Below, one piece after another: positions 54,219 through 62,646 of a stretch of DNA of 64,000 nucleotides. Numbering within the stretch: position 1 is the stretch's first letter; each line of letters starts with the position of its first letter. Source of the stretch: RGIG6353 sp964650465 (GTDB lineage: Bacteria > Bacillota > Clostridia > Oscillospirales > SIG627); contig CAZYTA010000006.1 in the NCBI GenBank assembly GCA_964650465.1, forward strand, positions 1 through 64,000, in the 5' to 3' direction. A program made the position numbers and the translations under genes. Below the pieces are notes generated by a model. The model had not been told where the DNA came from, did no database searches, and saw only the letters and a list, made by a program, of their open reading frames with translations.

Positions 54219-55850
54219 TTGAAAAAACAGAATTTCTTACAAGGCGCATTGATTCTTGTAATTGCATCTATGATTGTTAAAGTTTTCGGAGCTATTTTTA
54301 AGATTCCGCTTACTAACATCATCGGTGTTACCGCAATGGCCTATTTCAATACTGCTTACGGTTTTTATGTAATTTTTTACATGATTTCAACTGCAGGTAT
54401 ACCTGTTGCACTTTCAAAAATGATATCTACAGCCGAAGCAAGAGGAAATAAAAAAGAAATTTCGAAAATTTTCAGAGTATCCTATGTACTTTTTTTCACA
54501 CTTGGTATTATAGGATCTTTGATAATGATTATTTTTTCAAAGACATACTCTTCATATGTGCGTCTTGACGGTTTGCATTTTTCGATTATTGCAATCAGCA
54601 CTACACTGTTTTTTATGTGCATAACGTCTGCCTACAGAGGATATTTTCAGGGGCTGAAAAACATGGCTCCTACAGCGGTATCTCAAATAATCGGTGCTTG
54701 CGGAAAACTGTTTGTAGGACTTTTCGTTGCAAAGATTTCTGTTGATAACGGTCTTCCGTCTTATCTTGTTGCAGCTTTGACACTTTTGGGAATAACAACA
54801 GGCTCAGTGGGAAGTACAATTTATCTCGCGGTTTATAAGCGTATATGTGACAAAAAAGACAGTATGACTATTTCTCAGGCTAAATCAGAAGTTGCTCCTT
54901 CAAAAACACTTTTAAAGAAGCTTATTGTTATTGCTGTACCAATAACTTTAAGCGCAACCATTCTGAGCTTGACAAATACAATCGATACAACACTCATGGT
55001 AGGTCGTTTAGTATCTGCCGGTGTGACAGAAACTGAAGCTACCAAGATTATGGGTGCCTACACTTCTATGTCAGTTCCCGTTAACAATCTTTCTCCGAAT
55101 TTAATATATCCGTTTGCCATAAGTGTTATACCCGCAATTACAGGTATGTTTGTATCAGGTAAACAAAAACAGGCGCACGCGGTAATTAACTCAACTCTAA
55201 GAATAGCTTCGATAATTGCGCTCCCCTGTTCTCTTGGTTTGTCTGTCTTTTCGAAAAATATTATTTCACTGCTGTACAGTAACAAAGAAACTGTTTCTTT
55301 TAACGGAAAAAGTATTTTAGCAACCGAAGTAGCATCGGAAATGCTTGCCGTACTTTCAATGTCTGTTTTCTTTATTGCGATGGTTTCTGTAACAAATGCC
55401 GTTTTGCAATCCTACGGACATGAGAAAAAGACAATCATTTCCACATCAGTAGGAATTATTGCAAAGATTATTTTGAATTATTTTCTAATAGCAAATGCTT
55501 CTATCGGGATTTTCGGTGCCCCGATTGCAACAGTCTCTTGTTACTTGATTATAATGATTTTCAATTTATACTTTATCTTTACTTATACAGACTACAGACC
55601 TGATTTTGTAACAATAGTTTTAAAGCCGCTCATTTCAGCAATCATAAGCATAGGGCTTTCAGCCTTAGTTTGCCATTATATTTCCGGATTTGGTGAAACA
55701 TTAAGCACTGTTATTTCTGTTTGTATTGCCGTGATTCTGTATTTCTTAGTAATCTTTTTAGTAAAAGGCATAGAAAAAGATGACATACGTATGCTGCCTA
55801 AAGGTGATAAAATTGAAACAATTCTCAAAAAGTGTAAATTGTTGAAATAA
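54219..55850 (+). CDS. MATE/MOP-superfamily flippase, SpoVB-like
   Basis: A 543-residue membrane protein with about 14 helices, opening QNFLQGALILVIASMIVKVFGAIFKIPLTNIIG as in SpoVB/YtgP. Such proteins flip lipid-linked wall precursors; SpoVB acts in spore cortex synthesis. The position just ahead of hup, rqcP, yabP and yabQ fits the spoVB locus of other Clostridia. GGAGG (54203-54207) overlaps the GTG at 54207, so I take the TTG at 54219 as the start. Confidence 0.82.
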   Translation: MKKQNFLQGALILVIASMIVKVFGAIFKIPLTNIIGVTAMAYFNTAYGFYVIFYMISTAGIPVALSKMISTAEARGNKKEISKIFRVSYVLFFTLGIIGSLIMIIFSKTYSSYVRLDGLHFSIIAISTTLFFMCITSAYRGYFQGLKNMAPTAVSQIIGACGKLFVGLFVAKISVDNGLPSYLVAALTLLGITTGSVGSTIYLAVYKRICDKKDSMTISQAKSEVAPSKTLLKKLIVIAVPITLSATILSLTNTIDTTLMVGRLVSAGVTETEATKIMGAYTSMSVPVNNLSPNLIYPFAISVIPAITGMFVSGKQKQAHAVINSTLRIASIIALPCSLGLSVFSKNIISLLYSNKETVSFNGKSILATEVASEMLAVLSMSVFFIAMVSVTNAVLQSYGHEKKTIISTSVGIIAKIILNYFLIANASIGIFGAPIATVSCYLIIMIFNLYFIFTYTDYRPDFVTIVLKPLISAIISIGLSALVCHYISGFGETLSTVISVCIAVILYFLVIFLVKGIEKDDIRMLPKGDKIETILKKCKLLK

Positions 55851-55952
55851 TTTTTTTGGAATAAATGCATAATTAGTAATAGTTTGTTTGTGCATTTTGG
55901 TATTTTAAACACATTTTCACTTAATTTATTTACTATTTTTGTAAAAAAGTAC

Positions 55953-55981
55953 TTGAAAAAAGTGTTTTTTAGTGTTATAAT
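55953..55981 (+). promoter_or_regulatory. Strong promoter of hup
   Basis: TTGAAA (55953-55958), 17-base spacer, TATAAT (55976-55981), in a very AT-rich region, 31 bases before the ATG. Confidence 0.85.
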
Positions 55982-56012
55982 TTTAACAACAAAAAAGAAA
56001 GGGTATAAAAAA

Positions 56013-56288
56013 ATGAACAAGACACAACTTATTGAAGCAGTAGCAGCTAAAGCAAATATTAAGAAGAAAGAAGCAGAAGTAGCTATCAACAGCCTTGTTG
56101 ATGTTATCACAGACGCTCTTGCAGACGGCGAAAAAGTACAGCTTACAGGCTTTGGCACATTTGATGTTAAGGAAAGAGCTGCACATGATGGCGTTAATCC
56201 TTTTACTAAGGAAGCTATGCACTTTGAAGCTACAAAAAAGCCTGTTTTCTCTGCAAGCAAGGCTCTTAAAGATGCACTTAACGGCTAA
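56013..56288 (+). CDS. hup: HU-family DNA-binding protein with altered arm
   Basis: Nucleoid protein. The 91 residues begin MNKTQLIEAVAAK and follow the HU pattern through LTGFGTFDVKERAA. The DNA-binding arm differs: GRNP, nearly invariant, reads GVNP, the Arg before it is His (AAHDG), and the terminal GKxLK reads SKALK. The proline is retained, so DNA bending may persist with weaker phosphate contacts. AAGAAAGGG precedes the ATG; the longer frame from 55884 overlaps the promoter. Confidence 0.93.
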   Translation: MNKTQLIEAVAAKANIKKKEAEVAINSLVDVITDALADGEKVQLTGFGTFDVKERAAHDGVNPFTKEAMHFEATKKPVFSASKALKDALNG

Positions 56289-56294
56289 TTTAAA

Positions 56295-56540
56295 GTGAGA
56301 CTCGATAAATATCTCAAAGTTTCTCGTCTTATAAAAAGACGTACTGTGGCAAATGATGCATGTGACGAATCGCATCTTATGGTAAACGGTAGAGTTGCCA
56401 AGGCTTCTTACACCGTGAAAGTCGGAGATGAAATTCAGATTTCTTTTGGCGAACGCATTTTGAAGGTAAGAGTAAAATCAATTACCGAATCGATTCACAA
56501 AAGCGATGCCGCGACAATGTACGAAGTCATTGAGAATTGA
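56295..56540 (+). CDS. rqcP: S4-domain RNA-binding protein RqcP
   Basis: The 81 residues are a single S4 domain (MRLDKYLKVSRLIKRRTVAN, then VNGRVAK and VGDEIQI). RqcP, formerly YabO, works with RqcH in tagging and rescuing stalled 50S subunits. The next genes, yabP, yabQ and divIC, are the same order as in B. subtilis, which supports the call. It starts with GTG at 56295, six bases after hup, with no strong ribosome-binding site. Confidence 0.9.
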   Translation: MRLDKYLKVSRLIKRRTVANDACDESHLMVNGRVAKASYTVKVGDEIQISFGERILKVRVKSITESIHKSDAATMYEVIEN

Positions 56541-56556
56541 TGAATATTTTTGACTC

Positions 56557-56595
56557 CCCTCCCATATGATTTAATATCATGTGGGAGGGCTTTTT
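56557..56595 (+). terminator. Hairpin between rqcP and yabP that includes the yabP ribosome-binding site
   Basis: A 14-bp stem (56557-56570 with 56576-56589, one G-T pair) is followed by CTTTTT, as in a terminator. The right arm GTGGGAGGG is also the only good ribosome-binding site for the yabP ATG at 56596. Either it is a partial terminator or it controls yabP translation. Confidence 0.6.
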
Positions 56596-56865
56596 ATGAA
56601 TTTTACACAACAAAACAGTATTATTATTAATAATAGAGAGGAAATTGAAATTAACGGTGTCAAAGATGTAATTAGCTATGACAGTGAAAAAATAATTTTT
56701 GATATGAATGATTCGGAATTGACACTTAACGGGAGCAATTTCAATTTAAAAAAGATAGATGTAGATTCGTGTTCTGCAATTGTTTCAGGCAAGTTTGACT
56801 CTCTTTCTTTTAACGACGGCAATGCAAAGGTATCGAAATCCTTCTTGACGTCACTCTTCAGATAA
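56596..56865 (+). CDS. yabP: Sporulation protein YabP
   Basis: The 89 residues fit YabP: an opening IIINNREEIEINGVKDVISYD, a beta-rich domain, ending in LTSLFR. In B. subtilis YabP is needed for sporulation and is made in the mother cell under sigma-E. The frame can start at a GTG (56581), but GGGAGGG before the ATG at 56596 decides. It abuts yabQ. Confidence 0.87.
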   Translation: MNFTQQNSIIINNREEIEINGVKDVISYDSEKIIFDMNDSELTLNGSNFNLKKIDVDSCSAIVSGKFDSLSFNDGNAKVSKSFLTSLFR

Positions 56866-57330
56866 ATGCAAATTTTCAATTACAACCAACTTAATTATCT
56901 TTTTGTTTCGTGTATTTCGGGATTACTGCTTGGTGTTATTTATGATTTGCTATGTCATACGCCTCGCTTGTTAAACAGCAAGAACAGATACTCTTTTTTC
57001 GGAGATTTTACGTTTATCTTAATTGCGTTTTTTTCAATTTTTGCATCGTCTTACAGTGAAAATTTTGGCACATACAGATTTTTTTCAGTGTTCGGACTGA
57101 CTCTGTCGTTTTATATATACAGAGTTACAATTGCAAAACTTTTTATAAAATTTGAATTATTCATTATAAACAGGACAAAAAAATTCATAAACTATATTTT
57201 GATAAAATTACATATAGTACTTGACATTTCCGTAAATTTTGTTAAAATAAGAATAAGAAGTTTTGCGATAAACAGATATAAGAGAAAAATACTGAAAGAT
57301 GCTGAAAATGGATTTCTAAGAAAGGAGTAA
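56866..57330 (+). CDS. yabQ: Spore cortex biosynthesis protein YabQ
   Basis: The 154 residues have three or four hydrophobic helices, with the family start (LFVSCISGLLLGVIYDLLC) and a very basic C-terminus. YabQ is a mother-cell membrane protein needed for the spore cortex. It follows yabP with no gap and precedes divIC by one base. Confidence 0.85.
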   Translation: MQIFNYNQLNYLFVSCISGLLLGVIYDLLCHTPRLLNSKNRYSFFGDFTFILIAFFSIFASSYSENFGTYRFFSVFGLTLSFYIYRVTIAKLFIKFELFIINRTKKFINYILIKLHIVLDISVNFVKIRIRSFAINRYKRKILKDAENGFLRKE

Positions 57331-57331
57331 A

Positions 57332-57652
57332 ATGAACGACACACCTAAAAATACCGAAAAAGTCAAGGTAAATTTCTTCGTTAAATTGTCTATAGCTGCT
57401 GTTTTTATTCTGCTCCTTGTAATTGTTGTGAGAATTAATATGCAAATTAACGATACAAAAGTTCAACTTGCAAAAATGGAAACGGAGTTCACACAACGAC
57501 AGCTTAGTATCGAGCAGATAAAGGCTGACATCGCCAAGTTACCTGATAATGTGGAAGAGCTTGATGAAGAAACCCTAAAAAAAATAGCAAGCGAAGAATT
57601 AAATCTTCGAGACAGCGATGTAATTATTTTTGCTAACAGTCAACCTAATTAA
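57332..57652 (+). CDS. divIC: Septum formation initiator DivIC (FtsB-like)
   Basis: The 106-residue bitopic membrane protein has a short cytoplasmic N-terminus, a helix at about residues 17-37, a coiled coil (about 40-70) and a short outer end. DivIC joins DivIB and FtsL in the division septum. Spacing and order after yabQ match B. subtilis. AAAGGAG precedes the ATG. Confidence 0.88.
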   Translation: MNDTPKNTEKVKVNFFVKLSIAAVFILLLVIVVRINMQINDTKVQLAKMETEFTQRQLSIEQIKADIAKLPDNVEELDEETLKKIASEELNLRDSDVIIFANSQPN

Positions 57653-57681
57653 ATGACAGGACTTCCCTGTCATTTGTTTTT
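57651..57681 (+). terminator. Terminator after divIC
   Basis: AAATGACAGG (57651-57660) with CCTGTCATTT (57666-57675), then GTTTTTG. The stem starts in the stop codon of divIC. Confidence 0.85.
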
Positions 57682-57692
57682 GAGGAATTGAA

Positions 57693-58538
57693 ATGAGAAT
57701 AATAGAAGAAAATACGATAATAGAAGCAGTAAAAAGTCTCTTCATACAAGCTAATTGCAGTATTCCTTGTGACATTACAAATCGGCTTGAAGAAGAAAAG
57801 AAGAAACAGCCTAATGAGTTGATGTCCGGTGTTATTGATGTAATTTTAAAAAATAACGCTATTGCTTGCAAAAATTGTTTACCTATATGTCAGGATACCG
57901 GTATGGCTGTTTTGTTTATCAAAGTAGGAAATTTAGCGCATATAAACTCAACACGTTCACTTCAGGATATTGTAGATGAAGGAGTTGCTCTCGCATATAA
58001 AGAGGGGTATTTGAGGATGTCTGTTGTAGGAGACCCTCTGTTTAGAAAAAACACATCTGATAACACTCCTGCTGTTATATATACCGAAATTACTGCAGGC
58101 GACCAAATAGAGATTACAGCATTGCCCAAAGGCTTTGGCAGTGAAAATATGAGTAAAATCAAAATGTTTAACCCTACCGCATCTAAAGACGAAATTATTG
58201 ATTTTATTGTCGATACTGTCAGAGACGGCGGTTCTAATCCATGTCCTCCGATTATCGTCGGCGTCGGAATCGGCGGCACTTTCGATTATGCAGCTGTGCT
58301 TTCCAAGAAGGCGCTTGCACGTTCTATCGACTCATATAATAACGATGACTTTTACAAAAATATGGAAATTGAGACGCTGGAGAAAATTAACAAACTCGGA
58401 ATAGGCGTTCAAGGCCTTGGCGGACCGACAACGGCACTGAAAGTTAACATTGAAAAATATCCTACACATATAGCAGGTTTACCTGTAGCTGTCAATATAT
58501 GCTGTCACGTTATGAGGCACAAAGTTGCGGTAATATAA
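57693..58538 (+). CDS. Fumarate hydratase (class I), alpha subunit
   Basis: The 281 residues match the N-terminal part of iron-sulfur fumarases and the TtdA subunit of tartrate dehydratase. Seen are the cluster-binding Cys in ICQDTGMAV, a second in GSNPCPP, a third in NICCHVMRH, and GVGIGGTFDYAA. These enzymes need a beta subunit of about 185 residues, normally the next gene; here the next gene is on the other strand and unrelated. The beta subunit must therefore lie elsewhere or be missing. GAGGAATT precedes the ATG. Confidence 0.88.
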   Translation: MRIIEENTIIEAVKSLFIQANCSIPCDITNRLEEEKKKQPNELMSGVIDVILKNNAIACKNCLPICQDTGMAVLFIKVGNLAHINSTRSLQDIVDEGVALAYKEGYLRMSVVGDPLFRKNTSDNTPAVIYTEITAGDQIEITALPKGFGSENMSKIKMFNPTASKDEIIDFIVDTVRDGGSNPCPPIIVGVGIGGTFDYAAVLSKKALARSIDSYNNDDFYKNMEIETLEKINKLGIGVQGLGGPTTALKVNIEKYPTHIAGLPVAVNICCHVMRHKVAVI

Positions 58539-58584
58539 AAAGATATATTAAAAACACCAGATAAATTCGTCAGAATTGTTAAGA

Positions 58585-58622
58585 AAAATAAGACCGGTAT
58601 CTTGATACCGGTCTTATTTTTT
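58585..58622. terminator. Bidirectional terminator after the fumarase alpha gene
   Basis: A 16-bp perfect stem (58585-58600 with 58605-58620) with CTTG loop, A-run on the left and T-run on the right; it serves the two convergent genes. Confidence 0.9.
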
Positions 58623-59451
58623 AAATTTTCGCATGCAAAAAAGTCCATGTATTGGTTTCATCAAAATACGTATACACAACAGTTATAACAATATTTTCGT
58701 CATTAGTGTTGAAGGAAAATGACTTGAGTCCTTCTTCTTTTGTAACTGTGTATGTACCTGACAAAACTTCTGTTACTCCGGGAATTGTCTTTGCAAAAGC
58801 TTCAGCCTTAAAGAATGCGGCATCATCCAATTCAGATTCATTTTTTTGCGGCATTCCCTTTAAAAACTCATTTTTTTCAAGGAAGCAAGTAGTTGTGAAA
58901 ATATCACCATTATACAGTTCTGAATATTCACCGTACCTTTGGTTAATCTCATTATCGGTAATCGAAGATACAAAATAGCATTTTTTATTATCTTCATCCC
59001 ATCTGTTGTAAAAAATAACATAATTGGCTGAGTCTGTAGTTACACCGCCGTCAATGTCTGTTAAAAGCAAATGAATATTAAACATATACAGTGATTCGTG
59101 GTCCTCTGTTGTATCGGTCTCAACAAAAACAATATCCGAAATTGTTGCTCCGTTGAGATAAACGCCGTTTTCAATAAGTGTATTAACAGAATTTTCTGCA
59201 ACCAAAACCGCTGTATCAATAATGTTATTTTTAAAATCGAAAGCATCAAGTTCTTGATTTATAGCTGCATTCATTGTAATCATCGGAGCTGCAGGCGGTT
59301 CGCTCACAGGCTCATTTTTACCAAGAGCTTCTTGCTTTTCTTTGTTTAAAATAAATCTTTCAGTCTTCTTAATATTAAACAGCGATATTAATGATACAAC
59401 AAGAACAGCAACAAGTAATATTAAGACAGTAAGTTTAATTTTGTTTGACAT
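58621..59451 (-). CDS. Single-pass membrane protein of unknown function
   Basis: The 276 residues comprise a transmembrane helix at about 6-26 (KLTVLILLVAVLVVSLISLF), a Pro-rich linker and an outer domain of about 200 residues rich in Asp, Thr and aromatic residues. I recognise no family. It ends in the shared terminator and lies 13 bases after the hemolysin III-like gene. Confidence 0.6.
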   Translation of the reverse strand: MSNKIKLTVLILLVAVLVVSLISLFNIKKTERFILNKEKQEALGKNEPVSEPPAAPMITMNAAINQELDAFDFKNNIIDTAVLVAENSVNTLIENGVYLNGATISDIVFVETDTTEDHESLYMFNIHLLLTDIDGGVTTDSANYVIFYNRWDEDNKKCYFVSSITDNEINQRYGEYSELYNGDIFTTTCFLEKNEFLKGMPQKNESELDDAAFFKAEAFAKTIPGVTEVLSGTYTVTKEEGLKSFSFNTNDENIVITVVYTYFDETNTWTFLHAKI

Positions 59452-59464
59452 AAAAACCTTTCCT

Positions 59465-60145
59465 TTATTTCATTGGCATAATACAGATAAGAATCATAAG
59501 AAAATGCATAACACTTCCTGCGACAACAAAAAGATGAAAAATCGAATGAAAATATCTATGCTTTCTGCCAAAAATATATAATACAGCTCCTATCGTGTAC
59601 AAAACTCCGCCAAGCACCAAAAAAGTTGTCCCTACAGTTCCGACTAAAAACACAATTTCTTTGACAAAAAACACGGCACACCAGCCCATTCCAAGATAGC
59701 ATATCATTGCGAAAACGCTGTATTTTTTCCAGTCAATTGCCGTGAGAACAATGCCTATAATAGCGAAAAACCAAATTACGCCAAAAACTCCCCATCCAAA
59801 AAACTCACTGATTTTTCTGAAACCAACTAAAGTTATAGGTGTATATGTTCCTGCAATCAAGATAAAAATGGTACAATGGTCAATTACTTGAAAGACCTTT
59901 TTTGCCAATATTGGTGTTATACCGTGATAAACACTTGATACTGTATATAAGAGCACCATAGTTACTCCGTAAATTGCACCGCTTACAATACCCCATACAT
60001 TGGAGTGGTACGCAGCAACTGCAACACACATAACCAAAGCTACAACCGCAAATACGCCGCCAACTGTATGGGAAACAAAATTAAAAATCTCTTCTCCCCT
60101 TGTGTAATCGGGAAGTTTTCTGTCTGCGAGTTTAGTTCTTTTCAT
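59465..60145 (-). CDS. Hemolysin III family (PAQR-like) membrane protein
   Basis: The 226 residues have seven hydrophobic helices and the conserved metal-site residues of this family: SSVYHGI, VIDHCTIFILIAGTYTP and HSIFHLFVVAGSVMHF. Bacterial members are often called hemolysin III or YqfA; their role is not settled, with proposals around membrane lipid hydrolysis. The frame runs up to 60190, but AGGTGG before the ATG at 60145 sets the start. Confidence 0.85.
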   Translation of the reverse strand: MKRTKLADRKLPDYTRGEEIFNFVSHTVGGVFAVVALVMCVAVAAYHSNVWGIVSGAIYGVTMVLLYTVSSVYHGITPILAKKVFQVIDHCTIFILIAGTYTPITLVGFRKISEFFGWGVFGVIWFFAIIGIVLTAIDWKKYSVFAMICYLGMGWCAVFFVKEIVFLVGTVGTTFLVLGGVLYTIGAVLYIFGRKHRYFHSIFHLFVVAGSVMHFLMILICIMPMK

Positions 60146-60162
60146 TAGCCACCTGATTTCAT

Positions 60163-60197
60163 AAAAAAGGACGCCATATAAGAATGGCATCCTTTTT
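60163..60197 (-). terminator. Terminator of serC-serA
   Basis: On the minus strand GGATGCCAT and ATGGCGTCC pair (one U-G) around a six-base loop, followed by TTTTTT. Confidence 0.8.
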
Positions 60198-60260
60198 AAT
60201 TACCGAACGCTTACTTACCTTGTATATTTTACACCAAGATAAAGAATTTGTCAACCAAAA

Positions 60261-61397
60261 TCAAAGAGTCCTTGTCTTAATTACACAGTTGAGGTTATCT
60301 ATTTTTGATGCAACAGCAATATCTTCAACATCAACAATAGCATATCCGTAATCACCGCGTACATTAGAATAAATTGCTAAAGGCGATGCAGCCTTTGTTA
60401 TATCAGCAAGGGCATTTTCGCAGTTTTTGTAAAGTACTGTAACTCTACGGTTAGCAGATGCAGGCGCTGTAAGGTTGGGATAATTAACTGAATTTACAAT
60501 ATTACCGTTCTCAATAAAGTTAATAAGCTCGTTTACTGCCATTACAGCACAGTTGTCCTCGGATTCGGGAGTTGAAGCACCGAGGTGAGGAATTGCAACT
60601 ACATTCTTATACTGCGAAAGAGTGTTGTTGGGGAAATCAGTCACATAAGTTGCAACCTTATCATCGTCAAGCGCCTTCTTAATAGAATCTGCATCAACAA
60701 GGTCGGCACGTGCAAGGTTGATGATTCTAACGCCATCCTTCATCTGTGCAATAGCATCTGCGTTTATCATCCCCTTTGTTGAAGGAGTTGAAGGTACATG
60801 AACCGTAATAAAGTCAGCCTTTGAGTATATTTCGCCAAGGTCGGAAGTTACAGCAACTGCAGGGTCAAGGAACAGTGCTCCTTTAACGGAAAGATAAGGG
60901 TCATATCCTACGACCTTCATACCAAGGGCAACAGCGGCATTGGCAACCATTGCACCAATAGCACCCAAACCGATAACACCAAGCGTTTTGCCAAAGATTT
61001 CGGGGCCTACGAAGGCACCCTTGCCTTTTTCAACAGCCTTAGCGATGTCATCATTGTCCGAGAGGGTCTTAGCCCAATCAATAGCATCTGTTATCTTTCT
61101 GCAAGAAAGAAGAAGTGCCGCAATAGCAAGCTCCTTAACAGCATTTGCATTTGCACCCGGTGTATTAAATACAACAATTCCTTCTTCTGCGCATCTGTCC
61201 AGAGGAATGTTATTAACCCCTGCACCTGCTCTGGCAATAGCAAGAAGTGACTTATCGAATGTCATATCGTGCATAGCCGCAGATCTAACCATGATGGCAG
61301 CAGGAGCATCAACCTCTTCTGCAACATTATAAACATTTTTATCAAAAATATCGGTACCGCAAGCGGCAATTTTATTAAGTAATTTAATATTAATCAT
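60261..61397 (-). CDS. serA: D-3-phosphoglycerate dehydrogenase family protein
   Basis: First step of serine synthesis: oxidises 3-phosphoglycerate with NAD. The 378 residues show the NAD-binding GLGAIGAMVANAA, the substrate Arg in NLARADLVD and the His of IPHLGAST. The usual Glu region (DVFExEP) reads DFPNNTL, as I recall for the serC-linked branch of this family. The last 65 residues resemble a short ACT domain. Overlaps serC by four bases, so the two serine enzymes are made together. Confidence 0.92.
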   Translation of the reverse strand: MINIKLLNKIAACGTDIFDKNVYNVAEEVDAPAAIMVRSAAMHDMTFDKSLLAIARAGAGVNNIPLDRCAEEGIVVFNTPGANANAVKELAIAALLLSCRKITDAIDWAKTLSDNDDIAKAVEKGKGAFVGPEIFGKTLGVIGLGAIGAMVANAAVALGMKVVGYDPYLSVKGALFLDPAVAVTSDLGEIYSKADFITVHVPSTPSTKGMINADAIAQMKDGVRIINLARADLVDADSIKKALDDDKVATYVTDFPNNTLSQYKNVVAIPHLGASTPESEDNCAVMAVNELINFIENGNIVNSVNYPNLTAPASANRRVTVLYKNCENALADITKAASPLAIYSNVRGDYGYAIVDVEDIAVASKIDNLNCVIKTRTL

Positions 61398-62476
61398 ATG
61401 TGTTCCTCTTCATATTTCTTCAAGAATTCAACAAGTGCATCAACACCTGCCTCGGGCATAGCATTATATATAGATGCTCTCATACCACCTACAGAACGGT
61501 GACCCTTGATGCTTACAAGTCCTGCAGCTGCAGCCTTCTTGCAAACATCGGCATCCATCTCTTCATTACCGGTTACAAAGCAAACGTTCATTATAGATCT
61601 TACCTCTTTGTTTGCCGTCGGCTTGAAAAGCTTTGAGTTATCGAGATAATCGTAAAGAACAGCAGCCTTTCTCTTATTAATCTCGTTCATGGCACTCACG
61701 CCACCGAGATTTTGAATCCACTTACATACAAGACCAAGCATATAAATCGAGTAACAAGGCGGTGTATTATACATAGAATCGTTATCAGCGAGTGTTTTAT
61801 AATCAAGCATAACAGGTGTATCGGGACGTGCGTTTCCGAGAAGGTCCTCACGGATAATAACAACAGTAACACCTGCAGGAGCCATATTCTTTTGAGCGCC
61901 GGCATAAATCATACCGAATTTTGTAACGTCAATCGGCTCAGAAAGGATACATGAAGACATATCTGCAACAAGAGGAATATCACCTGTGTCGGGGATATAG
62001 TCAAAATGTGTTCCGTAAATAGTATTATTGTAGCAAATATGCACATAATCAGCGTCGGGACGAATATCTTCTCTTGTGATCTTGGGTATGTATGTGAAGT
62101 TCTTGTCCTTGGATGATGCTATTTCCTTTACATCGCCGTACTTCTGTGCTTCCTTGTAAGCCTTGCCGGAAAACTGACCGGACACAATATAGTCAGCCTT
62201 CTTGTTTTTGTTCATAAGATTAAGAGGAACAGCTGCAAACTGTGTTGACGCACCGCCCTGCATAAATATAATCTTATAGTTTTCAGGAATATTAAGAACA
62301 GCTCTAAGGTCAGCGAAAGCCTGATTGATTATGCTTTCATAAGCCTTTGATCTGTGGCTCATCTCCATAACGGACATTCCTGAACCGTTATAATCTGTCA
62401 TTTCCTTTGCTGCTGTTTCCAAAACCTCAAGCGGTAACATTGAAGGTCCCGCTGAAAAATTATAAACTCTACTCAT
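61394..62476 (-). CDS. serC: Phosphoserine aminotransferase
   Basis: Second step of serine synthesis, PLP-dependent. The 360 residues begin RVYNFSAGPSMLP and include MQGGASTQFA, a likely PLP-lysine segment YAGAQKNMAPAGV and GLVSIKGHRSVGGMRAS. Full length. AAGGAGG lies 12 bases before the ATG and a strong promoter is upstream. serB is not in the window. Confidence 0.95.
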   Translation of the reverse strand: MSRVYNFSAGPSMLPLEVLETAAKEMTDYNGSGMSVMEMSHRSKAYESIINQAFADLRAVLNIPENYKIIFMQGGASTQFAAVPLNLMNKNKKADYIVSGQFSGKAYKEAQKYGDVKEIASSKDKNFTYIPKITREDIRPDADYVHICYNNTIYGTHFDYIPDTGDIPLVADMSSCILSEPIDVTKFGMIYAGAQKNMAPAGVTVVIIREDLLGNARPDTPVMLDYKTLADNDSMYNTPPCYSIYMLGLVCKWIQNLGGVSAMNEINKRKAAVLYDYLDNSKLFKPTANKEVRSIMNVCFVTGNEEMDADVCKKAAAAGLVSIKGHRSVGGMRASIYNAMPEAGVDALVEFLKKYEEEHI

Positions 62477-62522
62477 GGTTGATATTTACCTCCTTGATTC
62501 AACTGTAGAATGAATTTAGTTT

Positions 62523-62551
62523 AGTATATAACTAAATGACAAATATGTCAA
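62523..62551 (-). promoter_or_regulatory. Promoter of serC-serA
   Basis: On the minus strand TTGACA (62546-62551), 17-base spacer, TATACT (62523-62528), 47 bases before the ATG. Confidence 0.85.
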
Positions 62552-62604
62552 GTAAGAAAATGCACAAAAATAGTCATTTTATTGATACAAAATATGTAAT
62601 TAAT

Positions 62605-62640
62605 AAAAAGGCGTACCTTTTGTTAAAAGATACGCCTTTA
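62605..62640 (-). terminator. Terminator of pckA
   Basis: On the minus strand AAAGGCGTA and TACGCCTTT form nine pairs; the interior TCTTTTAACAAAAGG can extend the stem, and TTTAT follows. Confidence 0.85.
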
Positions 62641-62646
62641 ATAAAA

